A program made the translations under genes and the position numbers. From NCBI RefSeq assembly GCF_004115975.1, contig NZ_SDDZ01000006.1:1-64000 (forward strand): a stretch of 64,000 bases of DNA, given 5' to 3'. Origin of the DNA: Gelidibacter gilvus. Its GTDB lineage: Bacteria > Bacteroidota > Bacteroidia > Flavobacteriales > Flavobacteriaceae. The notes beneath the pieces were generated by a model. It did no database searches. It had not been told where the DNA came from and saw nothing but the letters and a program-made list of their open reading frames with translations. Below are positions 52,007 to 61,383 of this stretch, piece by piece (the stretch's first letter is position 1; each line of letters begins with the position of its first letter).

Positions 52007-52591
52007 TTATTTAATTGGGACGTAGGTCGTGGTATCGTTTGTCCTTTCTGATTTTGATTTAGTGTTGGAGGATGTTGCCGCTCTTGTGGTTTCGACTGTG
52101 GTCTCGACTTGTCTTGCTTTGCCATAATGAATGTTTATTGATACATAAATGATAATTAATAAAAGCCCTACTCCTAAAAGAACAATTGAGGCTTTATTAA
52201 GGTTCTCAATAGTTTTATTTCTCTTGCTCAAATTCTGATGAAACACAGGATAGGTGATTTTATATTCCATAATTTTATCTATCTCATCAATTGAATCATC
52301 TGTTGACTTACTTGATCTGTAATGACTAACCAAATTGATGAAAAGCGTCGCTACTAGTAATGACCAACCTAAAGCTATAATGATTACGAAAACCGCATCT
52401 TCAACTGGCACGATTTTATCGTGAAAAGTCAAAGTAAGACCCAAAGCTCCAGAAGTAATAAAGGTTATTGCTTTCTCGAAAAGGTCATCGCTTTTAGACT
52501 TTTGAATGTAAAGAGCCTGTCGATACTCTTCCCATCCAGCCAATTGTTCGGCTGTCAACTCATTAATCTTATATTTTTTAGTTTTAGCCAT
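52007..52591 (-). CDS. Three-helix membrane protein linked to the type IIG enzyme
   Basis: 194 residues. After a hydrophilic N-terminal helix (WEEYRQALYIQKSKSDDLFEKA) come two membrane segments (FITSGALGLTLTFHDKI, FVIIIALGWSLLVATLFINLV), a charged cytoplasmic stretch, and a third segment (ASIVLLGVGLLLIIIYVSINI), then a Thr/Ser-rich tail. The layout recalls SLATT-like effector membrane proteins, but the family is not established by sequence. It begins 2 bp after the stop of the type IIG gene, which strongly suggests coupled expression with it. Confidence 0.65.
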   Translation of the reverse strand: MAKTKKYKINELTAEQLAGWEEYRQALYIQKSKSDDLFEKAITFITSGALGLTLTFHDKIVPVEDAVFVIIIALGWSLLVATLFINLVSHYRSSKSTDDSIDEIDKIMEYKITYPVFHQNLSKRNKTIENLNKASIVLLGVGLLLIIIYVSINIHYGKARQVETTVETTRAATSSNTKSKSERTNDTTTYVPIK

Positions 52592-52593
52592 CG

Positions 52594-55500
52594 TTAACTA
52601 TTCTCCACAATTCCAATCTCCTCTTCATTCAAACCATACAACTCATAAACCATTTGATCAATTTCATTTTCTGTTTGGGTTATTTGTGTTTGAAGTTCCT
52701 GTACTTTCTTTTTATTCTCCTCAAAGAGCTCCATCCATTCAAATTCATCCTTTTTCGACATTTCTGGAATAAGCTCAAGATTATCAATAGCTCTTAATTT
52801 ATTATTTGTTTTAATGGCTTTGTTTAGTTCTTTAATAAACTCGCCAAAATCGAGATCCTGCCAGTTTTGGAGCTTTCTTGAATATTTTTCAATAAAATAA
52901 GTTTTTTTAATATAAACTAAGATATTCGAAACATTTAAATTTAGTTCCTTGGCTTTAAATTTCAATTGATCAACTAAATTATTAAATATAATTTTATGCG
53001 CTTCGCTTATAATAGGCACAGGAACATTTATCATCTTATTATAATCTAGTTTAACACGACCACTACTGTCAGCATTTCCATAAGCAACGAAGAATAGTTT
53101 TTTATAAAACGTAAAAACTGATGAATTTAGAAACGCCGATAAAAATTTGTCTGCAGGGGAAATAATGTAGCAGGAGTCATTAACATAATAACCTTGTTCA
53201 TCATAATAAAAATTATGATTAACAGCTGTTCTAATATAGATTATCTTATTCTCATCAAATTTTTTCACATATGAAACTGTGTCCGAAGTTTCGAACCATT
53301 CATTTCGTGTTTTTTTTCTAGATCCACTCTCGCCAGATTGCTCAAGTCGTTTTACTCCATAACCTTCCATGTGTGCTTTTACAGCTGGATATTGGTCAAT
53401 ATCAATATGCCTAGATGGCGTAGTAGCAATGAGAAAATCATTATTAAAATTGACATTCCATCGATTTATTTCAGTAGGCTGAATGTATGGTTTTAAAATT
53501 TCCTTCGAAATTTCATCCTTTTCAAGAAGAATTTTAGCTTCATCCTCACTTAGAATAAATGCCTTATTATATCCGGTTTTTATACCATACTCAATGCCAT
53601 TTTGGGTATAATGTTTAAGGGTAACTGAATTCTTTATGATTTTTTCAATTACATTATTAATATTCATATCAATAAATACATATGCAGATTCATTCAATCT
53701 ATCCATACTTACTTTCAATTCAGAAGCACTATCAGTTTTGAATTCATCAATATTATTGATAGGCTTATAAACAATATATTCTTTCGGTTCAGTCTTCCTG
53801 ACAATTGCTATCTGCGAATCAGTAGATACATCATCAAACACCTTTAATTCAAAAAAGTCAATAAATTCAATTATTTGTGCTTTTTTCAAATAGGAACGTA
53901 GCCCAGAACCATATTTAGTTTTGTAAAACTTATTAGGTGTTATAAATCCAAGAATTCCATTCTTTAATAATAGTTCAATTGATTTTTCATAAAAATAAAC
54001 GTAAAGATCAGCTGTCCCATTACCAACGGAATACTTCTCTGAAAGCCATTGTTTATCCTTAGGATTAAGCAACTCTTGCCTTACATATGGTGGATTCCCA
54101 ATTATAACATCAAACCCGCCATTTTCAAAAATGTCAGGAAACTCATTTTCCCATTTAAAAGCTTTACTTCCAGCCACTTTTTTATCATCAATCAGACTAT
54201 TCCCACATTTAATATTACTACTTAGATCGTTTAATTTCCGGCGTGGTTGCGCTGTGCGTAGCCATAACGAGAGTTTGGCAATTTCAATACTTTCTTCATT
54301 CAAGTCAACACCATAAATGTTATTTTCAAGAATAGTATTTTCGATGTCAGGAAACTGTAATCCTCCTCCTAAAATCCTTGTTTTAAGTTCGTCAATATAT
54401 GTGTGTTCTTTGATTAAAAAATCTAATGCTTGGTTTAGGAATGCACCAGATCCACAAGCAGGATCGCATATTGTGAGTTGTAATAACCAATCCCGGTAGT
54501 CATCCAGAATTTTTACCAGTTTCTCAATGGTTGCTTTATTTCTATTTTTTCGTCCTTTAAAATATTCTTCCTCGTGGAAATCCAGCTCGATTTTCTTTTC
54601 CTCACATAGTTTTCCAATTGTATTTTCGACTATGTATTTAGTAATATATTTGGGCGTGTAGAATACACCATCTTTTTTGCGTTTACTCGTCTGCTTATCA
54701 AAATTTCCGCCTTCAATTTCTGAGTTTACACTTTCAATCTCATTTAGCGAGTTTTCGAAAATGTGTCCAAGTATGTTGACATCTATCTGACTTTCAAAAT
54801 CGTAATTGGATAATAACGACGTGTATTTATATAAAAGATCATTATCAATTTCTAGTGCATCTAAAATAGCATCAGGTTTAAATAAACCACCGTTGTAGGC
54901 GTATATCTCAGCCCGGCTCTGAGTTCCTTTTCTTCCCGAATCTAAAAAGTGGAAATACTGTTTAAACAAATCGTATAATGGACGTTCATCGCCAAAATCC
55001 CAATCATCTTTCCATTTTTTGAGAATTTGAAGGGTAGAGTTATAAGGCAATAACATTCTATCTTCTGCGAAGAAAACAAATAAGAACCGGTCAATTAATT
55101 TTTGAGATTTTTGAAACAATGTGAGTTTCACATTCTTTTCAAGCCGAACGATATACTCGTGATTTTCTAAAAGATTAGTTTCACTTAGTTTAGCTTTTAC
55201 AGTTTTGGCATTCCTTTTAACGAGATCCCTAAACAGCTCACGCTTGAAGATTGAATAGTCCTTGTAAAATGCTTTGGTAATCTCCTCCTCTACTCTTACG
55301 GATGCTTCCTTAATTTTAAGCGGTGTTTGATTCAGAATGTTATTTATGTGTAAACACAGGAATAGGAGCTTAAAGTGCTCTGGCGAGAGTGTAAATAGAT
55401 CAAACTCTTCAAACTCTGTGGCATCGTTAATGTAAAATCGTAGCTTTTCAAAATTGGATGTAATCACATAGACACAGTCTTTATGATTTGCCTTGTAATC

Positions 55501-55857
55501 AAAAGCTTGACGACGAATGCTCTCTAAATCTTTGGTATTTGTGCCCTTTAATTCGATGACACCAATAGCAACACCATCTTTTAAAATAGCACCATCTGCC
55601 TTACGTTGGTTTTTCTCGTTCTTAAACTCCGTAGTTAAATTTGAGTTGGGATTTGGAAACAGTGTGTAGCCAAGAATATTAACAAACAACTCGTTTAGAA
55701 AGGTCGCTTGATATTGTTCTTCCTTTGCACTTTTGATGTTTTCTTGAATCGTCGTGTTCCAAAAGTATTTTTGATATTTTTTATATGCTTTGTCAACTAC
55801 TGCTTCATCGAGTAAAGCGAGATGGGATTTAAGTACGGATGCTTGAAATAATGCCAT
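52594..55857 (-). CDS. Type IIG (Eco57I-like) restriction-methylation enzyme, intact
   Basis: A 1087-residue single-chain enzyme. N-terminal nuclease site: KADGAILKDGVAIGVIELKG, with Asp88, Glu102 and Lys104 of the PD-(D/E)XK pattern. Methylase motif I: LTICDPACGSGAFLNQALDFL (about residue 464); motif IV: FDVIIGNPPYVRQELL (about 587), the N6-adenine type. The C-terminal half contains the recognition region and ends ENEIDQMVYELYGLNEEEIG. The frame is intact, unlike the relative at 36935-40563. It is followed immediately by a membrane protein and a 49-residue protein. The enzyme should protect host DNA by methylation and cut unmodified invading DNA. Confidence 0.92.
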   Translation of the reverse strand: MALFQASVLKSHLALLDEAVVDKAYKKYQKYFWNTTIQENIKSAKEEQYQATFLNELFVNILGYTLFPNPNSNLTTEFKNEKNQRKADGAILKDGVAIGVIELKGTNTKDLESIRRQAFDYKANHKDCVYVITSNFEKLRFYINDATEFEEFDLFTLSPEHFKLLFLCLHINNILNQTPLKIKEASVRVEEEITKAFYKDYSIFKRELFRDLVKRNAKTVKAKLSETNLLENHEYIVRLEKNVKLTLFQKSQKLIDRFLFVFFAEDRMLLPYNSTLQILKKWKDDWDFGDERPLYDLFKQYFHFLDSGRKGTQSRAEIYAYNGGLFKPDAILDALEIDNDLLYKYTSLLSNYDFESQIDVNILGHIFENSLNEIESVNSEIEGGNFDKQTSKRKKDGVFYTPKYITKYIVENTIGKLCEEKKIELDFHEEEYFKGRKNRNKATIEKLVKILDDYRDWLLQLTICDPACGSGAFLNQALDFLIKEHTYIDELKTRILGGGLQFPDIENTILENNIYGVDLNEESIEIAKLSLWLRTAQPRRKLNDLSSNIKCGNSLIDDKKVAGSKAFKWENEFPDIFENGGFDVIIGNPPYVRQELLNPKDKQWLSEKYSVGNGTADLYVYFYEKSIELLLKNGILGFITPNKFYKTKYGSGLRSYLKKAQIIEFIDFFELKVFDDVSTDSQIAIVRKTEPKEYIVYKPINNIDEFKTDSASELKVSMDRLNESAYVFIDMNINNVIEKIIKNSVTLKHYTQNGIEYGIKTGYNKAFILSEDEAKILLEKDEISKEILKPYIQPTEINRWNVNFNNDFLIATTPSRHIDIDQYPAVKAHMEGYGVKRLEQSGESGSRKKTRNEWFETSDTVSYVKKFDENKIIYIRTAVNHNFYYDEQGYYVNDSCYIISPADKFLSAFLNSSVFTFYKKLFFVAYGNADSSGRVKLDYNKMINVPVPIISEAHKIIFNNLVDQLKFKAKELNLNVSNILVYIKKTYFIEKYSRKLQNWQDLDFGEFIKELNKAIKTNNKLRAIDNLELIPEMSKKDEFEWMELFEENKKKVQELQTQITQTENEIDQMVYELYGLNEEEIGIVENS

Positions 55858-56340
55858 TAAATTCTATAGAGTATTATTGAGCCTCTAAAATAGGGAAAGT
55901 TAATAAGGATTGATGAATTAGCTACTTGAATCTATTAGTATTTAGTTTTCAAATGAATAGAACAAGCTGAAAACTTAATATTTGGTTCATTTGGGCATAC
56001 AAACGCTAAATGGAAGCAATGTGTTAGATGAAAACAATTCTATTAAAGAGACTCTTTTATTAAATAGGACTTTGCTTTTTGATGACGAAATTGGTTCAAA
56101 ATTATCCTAAATTATTATAGGGTTGCAGTTCCTGCGTCACACCATGTGCGAAAAATCAAATATCGCAAAGGCTTTTTTAGCGCATTGTGACCAAAAGCCA
56201 GCTCAGGAGCAATGACAGGAGAGATCGATCCTTACATTTTCTTATAAAGATGTGGGCGTGCACATCTGCGATTTTTTTATCTTAGCGATTGCCATGAATA
56301 TTTAACCGCTGCTGCGCATGCTTATTAACAACTTAACCTT

Positions 56341-57357
56341 ATGATTTCCTACCTAAAAAGTAAAGGCATCAGTCTCTCGCCCCACGATTATTTTGTTAAT
56401 GCCTTAAGTTTTATGGCTCTGGGTCTTTTTGCATCCCTCTTAATGGGTCTCATCCTCGAGACTATGGGCAAAGCTTTGGGCTTGGAACCTTTGGTGGAGA
56501 TGGGACAGTTTGCCAAAGATCCGAAATTGGTAGGAGCGGCCATTGGAGTGGCCGTGGCCTACAGTCTTAAAGCGCCGCCGCTGATTCTTTTTTCAGCCGT
56601 GGTGGCAGGAGCGTTTGGAGGCGCACTGGGCGGTCCCGCCGGAAGTTATGTCACCGTGCTCATTGCTACAGAAGTGGGAAAAATTGCTTACAAGCTGACT
56701 AAGGTGGACATCATTATTGTGCCTATGACCGTCCTGCTGATGGGTTACGCTATCGGCAGTTTTATCGGCATACCCATTAACCAGTTGATGCAATCTTTAG
56801 GCACTTTTGTCAACTGGAGCACCCAGCAACAGCCTTATTTAATGTCCATGCTTGTGGCTACCGTAATGGGTCTGGCACTCACCGCTCCTATTTCCAGTGC
56901 CGCCATTGCCTTTATGTTAGGTATTGATGGTTTGGCTGCAGGAGCCGCCGTGGTAGGCTGTGCCGCTCAAATGGTTGGTTTTGCTAGCATCAGTTTTAAG
57001 GAAAACGGCATGGGCGGATGGATCGCCCAAGGCTTAGGCACCAGCATGTTGCAAATTGGGAATGTGATTAAAAATCCTTGGATTTTGGTAGCGCCTACCC
57101 TGGCCGGACTCTTAACTGCACCTCTGGCCGTTGGGGTATTTCAAATGAAAAATAATGCGGCCGGTGCCGGGATGGGTACCAGCGGACTGGTAGGACAATT
57201 TATGGCTTTTGACACCATGGGATTTTCCTGGACCACCTTTACCTTGGTATTGGTATTCCATATCCTTTTGCCAATAGGACTCAGTGTTTTATTTGCCACC
57301 TATCTGCGCAGGAAAGGCAAGATTAAGCCTGGGGATCTGAAGTTGATTTATGAATAA
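56341..57357 (+). CDS. PTS-type IIC membrane transporter
   Basis: A 338-residue protein with about eight to ten membrane segments and the glycine-rich loops of the PTS_EIIC_2 family: LVGAAIGVAVAYSLKAPPLI, VVAGAFGGALGGPAGSYV, GLALTAPISSAAIAFMLGIDGLAAGAAVVG and GTSGLVGQFMAF. In this family stand-alone IIC proteins without IIA/IIB partners are common, so the energy source and substrate are uncertain. No PTS partner genes are adjacent. The 480-bp gap upstream (55858-56340) shows no gene. Confidence 0.85.
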   Translation: MISYLKSKGISLSPHDYFVNALSFMALGLFASLLMGLILETMGKALGLEPLVEMGQFAKDPKLVGAAIGVAVAYSLKAPPLILFSAVVAGAFGGALGGPAGSYVTVLIATEVGKIAYKLTKVDIIIVPMTVLLMGYAIGSFIGIPINQLMQSLGTFVNWSTQQQPYLMSMLVATVMGLALTAPISSAAIAFMLGIDGLAAGAAVVGCAAQMVGFASISFKENGMGGWIAQGLGTSMLQIGNVIKNPWILVAPTLAGLLTAPLAVGVFQMKNNAAGAGMGTSGLVGQFMAFDTMGFSWTTFTLVLVFHILLPIGLSVLFATYLRRKGKIKPGDLKLIYE

Positions 57358-57613
57358 TGGGAAGACATTAGTCAATAACAGGTTTACTTTTAGCCGTTGT
57401 GGATTCTTCGATCCATAGCTAAGAGATGCGCCCAACGCTTTTCTTTTTCTATGAAGTATTTCTTTTTTTTTGCACAACTTAAAGGTAGAAGTAGAATTAC
57501 AAACATTTTTTCATCACTAACTTTTGGAACCATGATATATACAAGCAATATATGGTAACTCATAATTTAACATACATTTGTTTAACTTTTATCAATATTA
57601 CTTAAACATTTTG

Positions 57614-57621
57614 TATCTTTA
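57614..57621 (+). promoter_or_regulatory. Probable -7 box for the Lacal_2735 gene
   Basis: TATCTTTA differs by one base from the Bacteroidota TAnnTTTG consensus and lies 42 bp upstream of the ATG at 57664. Confidence 0.4.
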
Positions 57622-57663
57622 AGCGATTATCCCAAATGGGAAATTTTACTTAAAATGATTATT

Positions 57664-57828
57664 ATGTTTGGACTATTTAATAAGAAATCGGAGAAAGATA
57701 AATTATATGAACACTATCAAAAGCTTACAAAAGAAGCCCATGGTCTTTCTACTAGTAATAGAAAACTAAGTGACCAAAAGACTTATGAGGCTGAAGAGGT
57801 CATGAAAAAATTAGAACAATTAAAGTAA
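57664..57828 (+). CDS. Lacal_2735 family protein
   Basis: A 54-residue protein: MFGLFNKKSEKDKLYEHYQK, LTKEAHGLSTSNRKLSDQKT, YEAEEVMKKLEQLK. This is the typical Lacal_2735 pattern (MFGLFKKKSEKEKL.., LLKEAH.LS..NR..SD.K..EAEE), a small helical flavobacterial protein of unknown role. The ATG at 57664 is preferred to one at 57655 because the family begins MFGLF. A promoter-like box precedes it. It is shorter than many annotation cut-offs and easily missed. Confidence 0.85.
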   Translation: MFGLFNKKSEKDKLYEHYQKLTKEAHGLSTSNRKLSDQKTYEAEEVMKKLEQLK

Positions 57829-58019
57829 GAGATAGTCGATAAAAAGAAACCAGATAATGTTGTTTTTGATATAGAAACTCAAAAATATGATGCCGGCTTA
57901 AAACCGGCAAAATGTCTGGATTTCCGAAGCATCGCCAGACTCTTGTTTTCCGAACTGATTGCAGGGAAACCTTATTACAACCAAGGTATCCTGATAAGCA
58001 GCGTTCAATTTTTGTAAAT

Positions 58020-58414
58020 CCTTATATTGATTTGTAAAACCATCGTTTTTATAATTTGTATTTTAAAAGATACAATGCCACGATCCATCTCAAAAATTTG
58101 ACCTGGGAGGCTGCTTTATCAAACATTAAAAAAGCTGCGGTAGAAGCTACTTCTTCTGGATTTAAAAACCTCTTTAAAGGATGGCGCTCGGTTATATTTT
58201 CAATCATCTTTTCATTTCGCAATAATTTTGAAGCAAGTTGCGTATCAGTAACTGCTGGCGCAATGGCATTCACACGTATTGTTGGGGCTAACTCAGCTCC
58301 AAGTGATTTGACCAAGCCTTCAACAGCAGATTTAAATCCAGCTAAACTGGTGTGGAATGGCATACTCAACTTTGCGGCTACTGTGCTAAAAAGTAAAATA
58401 GACGGAGGTCCCAT
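58020..58414 (-). pseudogene. Short-chain dehydrogenase remnant
   Basis: The frame 58414-58049 is the C-terminal half of a short-chain dehydrogenase: FSTVAAKLSMPFHTSLAGFK, SAVEGLVKSLGAELAPTIRVNAIAPAVTDTQLASKLL (in pieces), HPLKRFLNPEEVASTAAFLMF. The NAD-binding N-terminal half is missing. Near the end a frameshift occurs: the expected GQIFEMDRGIVSFK is readable in another frame at about 58050-58020. The catalytic Tyr-x3-Lys is replaced by FHTSLAGFK, as seen in some relatives. Both truncation and frameshift mark it as dead. Its 5' end abuts the desaturase gene. Confidence 0.8.
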
Positions 58415-58445
58415 CTATATAGACTTCTTTATGGATATCAATCTA

Positions 58446-59171
58446 TTACATTTTATTGCTTTCCGTTCCCATGATTTTATCCCAAAAAGTAAAGTATAAT
58501 CCGTAATTGGTATTGAATTCTTTATGATGAAAATGATGGTGTGTCGCACCAATCCATAGTTTTCCGAACGTACTTTTTCTAAAAACAGTAGGGTAAACCT
58601 CAATATCTAGATGATTAATTACACTGCTAAAAGTCATAAAAATTAAATAAAAAAAGAGTACATAAATGTTTATTGGTATGATCAAAAGGATAATCGGAAG
58701 AATTAAAGCTTCTAGGATACTTTCCCAGGGATGAAACGAAAATGCTGTCCAGGGTGTTGTACTGAGGCTCTGATGATGGACTTTATGCACAATTTTATAA
58801 AACTTTTGCAAATGCATTGCTCTATGTAGCCAATAATAATAAGTTTCGTGAACTAAGAATACAATAATTAAGCTCAATGGCAAATACCAAAAACTATATT
58901 TTAAAGGATCTAAATAAATAGCAGTAAGGTCATTTAGCCAAAGCCAATAAACGAGCGCTCCAAAAACGGCAAATATTGCTGAAGATATAATGCTCCAATA
59001 AATTTCGTTCCTTATCTGATCTTTTTTAACCGGTCGCTGGCTCAATATTTCCGCAGAAGTATTTCTGTTTTTTGTATTCAAATAATACAGATAGAACAGT
59101 CCTGCTGTCATAAAATACCGAACCAACAGAATCAAAAAGAAAATTAGAATATAGCTAAGAAAATTATCCAT
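58446..59171 (-). CDS. Sterol desaturase/fatty-acid hydroxylase family protein
   Basis: A 241-residue integral membrane di-iron enzyme. Membrane segments are at LSYILIFFLILLVRYFM, IYWSIISSAIFAVFGALVYWL, WYLPLSLIIVFLVHETYYYW and a double segment around LIPIILLIIPINIYVLFFYL. Three His clusters bind iron: HETYYYWLHRAMH, HKVHHQ and, near the C-terminus, HHHFHH. Such enzymes hydroxylate or desaturate lipids or carotenoids; the substrate is not clear. The dehydrogenase remnant downstream may once have shared its transcript. Confidence 0.88.
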   Translation of the reverse strand: MDNFLSYILIFFLILLVRYFMTAGLFYLYYLNTKNRNTSAEILSQRPVKKDQIRNEIYWSIISSAIFAVFGALVYWLWLNDLTAIYLDPLKYSFWYLPLSLIIVFLVHETYYYWLHRAMHLQKFYKIVHKVHHQSLSTTPWTAFSFHPWESILEALILPIILLIIPINIYVLFFYLIFMTFSSVINHLDIEVYPTVFRKSTFGKLWIGATHHHFHHKEFNTNYGLYFTFWDKIMGTESNKM

Positions 59172-59569
59172 AAATAATTTGAATGCAATAAATAATACAC
59201 CTTTAAAGTTATGAAAACTTTTTCTACATAGGATTCATATTAATTTTTAAAAATCTCAGCTCATTCATTTCTTTTAAGTTCCAAAAAGATGTTTTAAAGA
59301 AATTGACTTTTTAGAATAAAAATGTACGATACTCTCATAAACTCTCAGCTCTATTCACATTAATAAAAATAATAATGACAATGAAATATTAAATAAGTTA
59401 AAGTTATTGTTCTCACAACACTTATGACTCATCGTCAAATAGTCTAGAAAATGACTTCCATTCAACATAATAATTTCTCTATAGCGCCAAAAAATATTTT
59501 TTTTCAGTCAACCATTTTAGAGTAAGCGCAGTATTTTAGATGGCATATTAATCCATAAAAAATAAAAAC

Positions 59570-60019
59570 ATGAGCACAAGACACGACAACTTAATCGACC
59601 AATTGGAAGAAATTTTAGAGAAAAACAGAGATGCAGAAAAAGGGTATAAAAAAGCAGCAGAAAATGCAGAGAATCCAAGTTTGAAAGCCTTCTTTATAGA
59701 TAAATCGAGAGACCGCGAAAGCTTTAATGCAGAATTGAAGAGGGAGATGGTAGTGAACTATAAAGAAATCGATGATGAGGGATCTTTCACTGGAACTATG
59801 CATAGAGTTTGGATGGATGTCAAGGCGCTTTTCTCGGCAGATAATGATGAATCCATGCTGGAGGAAGCGATTCGCGGAGAAAAAGCATCTGTTGAGGAAT
59901 ATGCGGAAGTTTTGAATAATTCCGACCTTCCTGCAAGCATTGCAACCATTCTTAGACAACAAAAAATGAAAGTCCAAGAAGATCTCGCAAAAGTTAAGGG
60001 AATGGAGCATTTTAAATAG
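59570..60019 (+). CDS. PA2169-family four-helix-bundle protein (DUF2383)
   Basis: 149 residues, fully helical, ferritin-like: LIDQLEEILEKNRDAEKGYKKAAENAENPSLKAFF, DRESFNAELKREM, and EEAIRGEKASVEEYAEVLNNSDLP. The Glu residues spaced in each helix fit the ferritin-like DUF2383 fold (PA2169 family), a protein usually linked to general stress. A weak terminator follows. Confidence 0.88.
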   Translation: MSTRHDNLIDQLEEILEKNRDAEKGYKKAAENAENPSLKAFFIDKSRDRESFNAELKREMVVNYKEIDDEGSFTGTMHRVWMDVKALFSADNDESMLEEAIRGEKASVEEYAEVLNNSDLPASIATILRQQKMKVQEDLAKVKGMEHFK

Positions 60020-60044
60020 TCTCAAGCTCTAAGTGATTTAAGAA

Positions 60045-60070
60045 ATGTCTCAAATTGGGGCATTTTTTTG
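60045..60070 (+). terminator. Probable terminator of the PA2169-family gene
   Basis: Stem atgtctc/ggggcat (with two G-T pairs) around a 5-nt loop, followed by seven T. Confidence 0.6.
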
Positions 60071-60305
60071 TTATAAAGATGACCCATCGAAACACATTTC
60101 ACACTTAATTTTTAACGTTTTTTAATCTTGAAAAAACGTATTCGCATTAAAAAATTCTTTTTCTACGTTACATTTTGTATTCACAAAAATATATCTTCAT
60201 GCCAATTCTCAACTACCTTGCAGATCAGTATTTAATAACATAATTAGTAAACTCAAAATTAAAACAATCAGGTAAAAACCGCTCTCCAATATTTACAGTA
60301 GTGTT

Positions 60306-60737
60306 ATGAAAAACAAACTAGCCATCATCGGATCAGGACCAACCTGCATTTATTTTCTCAAACAACTTTCCGATCAGCCTCAAGAATTTAAATCGCACTT
60401 GCATTCGATTACAATTTTTGAGAAATCAATTAATGCCGGTATGGGAATGCCCTATAATCCCGAAATGACTGATTTTTATAACTTATCTAATATTTCATCT
60501 GAAGAAATTCCAGCCCTGGAAGAAAGTTTTGCAGAGTGGTTAAGGAATCAACCGAAGGGACTACTTAAAAATTTAAATGTAACTGAATTTCCAATCAGTA
60601 AATCAAAAGTATACAGTCGTATCGCTCTTGGAAATTATTTTAGAGACCAATTTGAAAAATTAATCGAAAAACTTAAAAAACAAGACCTAAGGATAAATGT
60701 CATGTCAGGCGTAGAGATTATAGATATGATAAGGTAA
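60306..60737 (+). pseudogene. FAD/NAD(P)-binding protein, N-terminal fragment
   Basis: A 143-codon fragment beginning with a Rossmann FAD site, MKNKLAIIGSGPTCIYFLKQL, and continuing IFEKSINAGMGMPYNPEMTDFYNLSNISSEEIPALE, the start of the NAD_binding_9 family (proteins of about 450-600 residues). It ends after VEIIDMIR. The C-terminal part resumes in the +1 frame at about 60733. The central domain, roughly 200 residues or more, is absent, so the gene has suffered an internal deletion. Confidence 0.8.
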
Positions 60738-60750
60738 ACGATCAGAAACT

Positions 60751-61200
60751 TTGGAATACGCCATGTTTGTGAATTGTTCAGGTCAAGGGAAATTAGATTT
60801 TGAAAACTATCCTTTTCCCACACTTATAAGCAAGAATATGGTAAGAAAGTCAAGAGCCGTATTCAAATTTACTCCTGATCCATCAATTATTAAAGATGCT
60901 AAAAAGAAAGACCGGATTCTTACTCATAGAAATAAAACCTATTTATATACAGGGGGTATTGATGTCGATGCAGGATACAGAGTAATTGATTCAACTGGCG
61001 TACCTTCTTCTAAGATTCGGGATGTTTCTTTTATCCATACTTCAGGCTGTCGGCCATATTCCTACGGTCTGCAAGCCTGCAACGCTACAAGTACAATTTT
61101 GATGGAGCAGTTTAAAAAAGACTTGAAATTGAACCATCCTAAAAAAGAAATGTCACTTGAGGAGATCACCAAAATTTATGATAGCAATGACAATTTATAG
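60751..61200 (+). pseudogene. FAD/NAD(P)-binding protein, C-terminal fragment
   Basis: 149 codons from a TTG, with the frame open back to 60733 (GKRSETLEYAMFVNCSGQGKL). The VNCSGQG and FIHTSGCRPYSYGLQACNATSTILMEQF blocks are the C-terminal part of the same FAD-binding family as 60306-60737. Together they make a protein of about 300 residues with the middle deleted and a frame change at the joint. Confidence 0.8.
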
Positions 61201-61383
61201 AAAGTGATTCATGGGATCTTCAACAACACATGTATTGTAAGTTGATGTAGTTGTTTCAAAAATCCTTAAAAGTTCAGTACGAAATGGAAGCATTGGATAG
61301 GTTATTTTATTCCGGAACCAGTGGCTTAGTCATGCAGGCTTCCCCAAAAACAAGACAGTTATTAATTCGAGTTTAAATAAACC

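Noticed and set aside
55858-56340. Search for a gene or RNA in the gap between the type IIG and PTS genes
   Set aside because: No frame, strong hairpin or consensus promoter was convincing.
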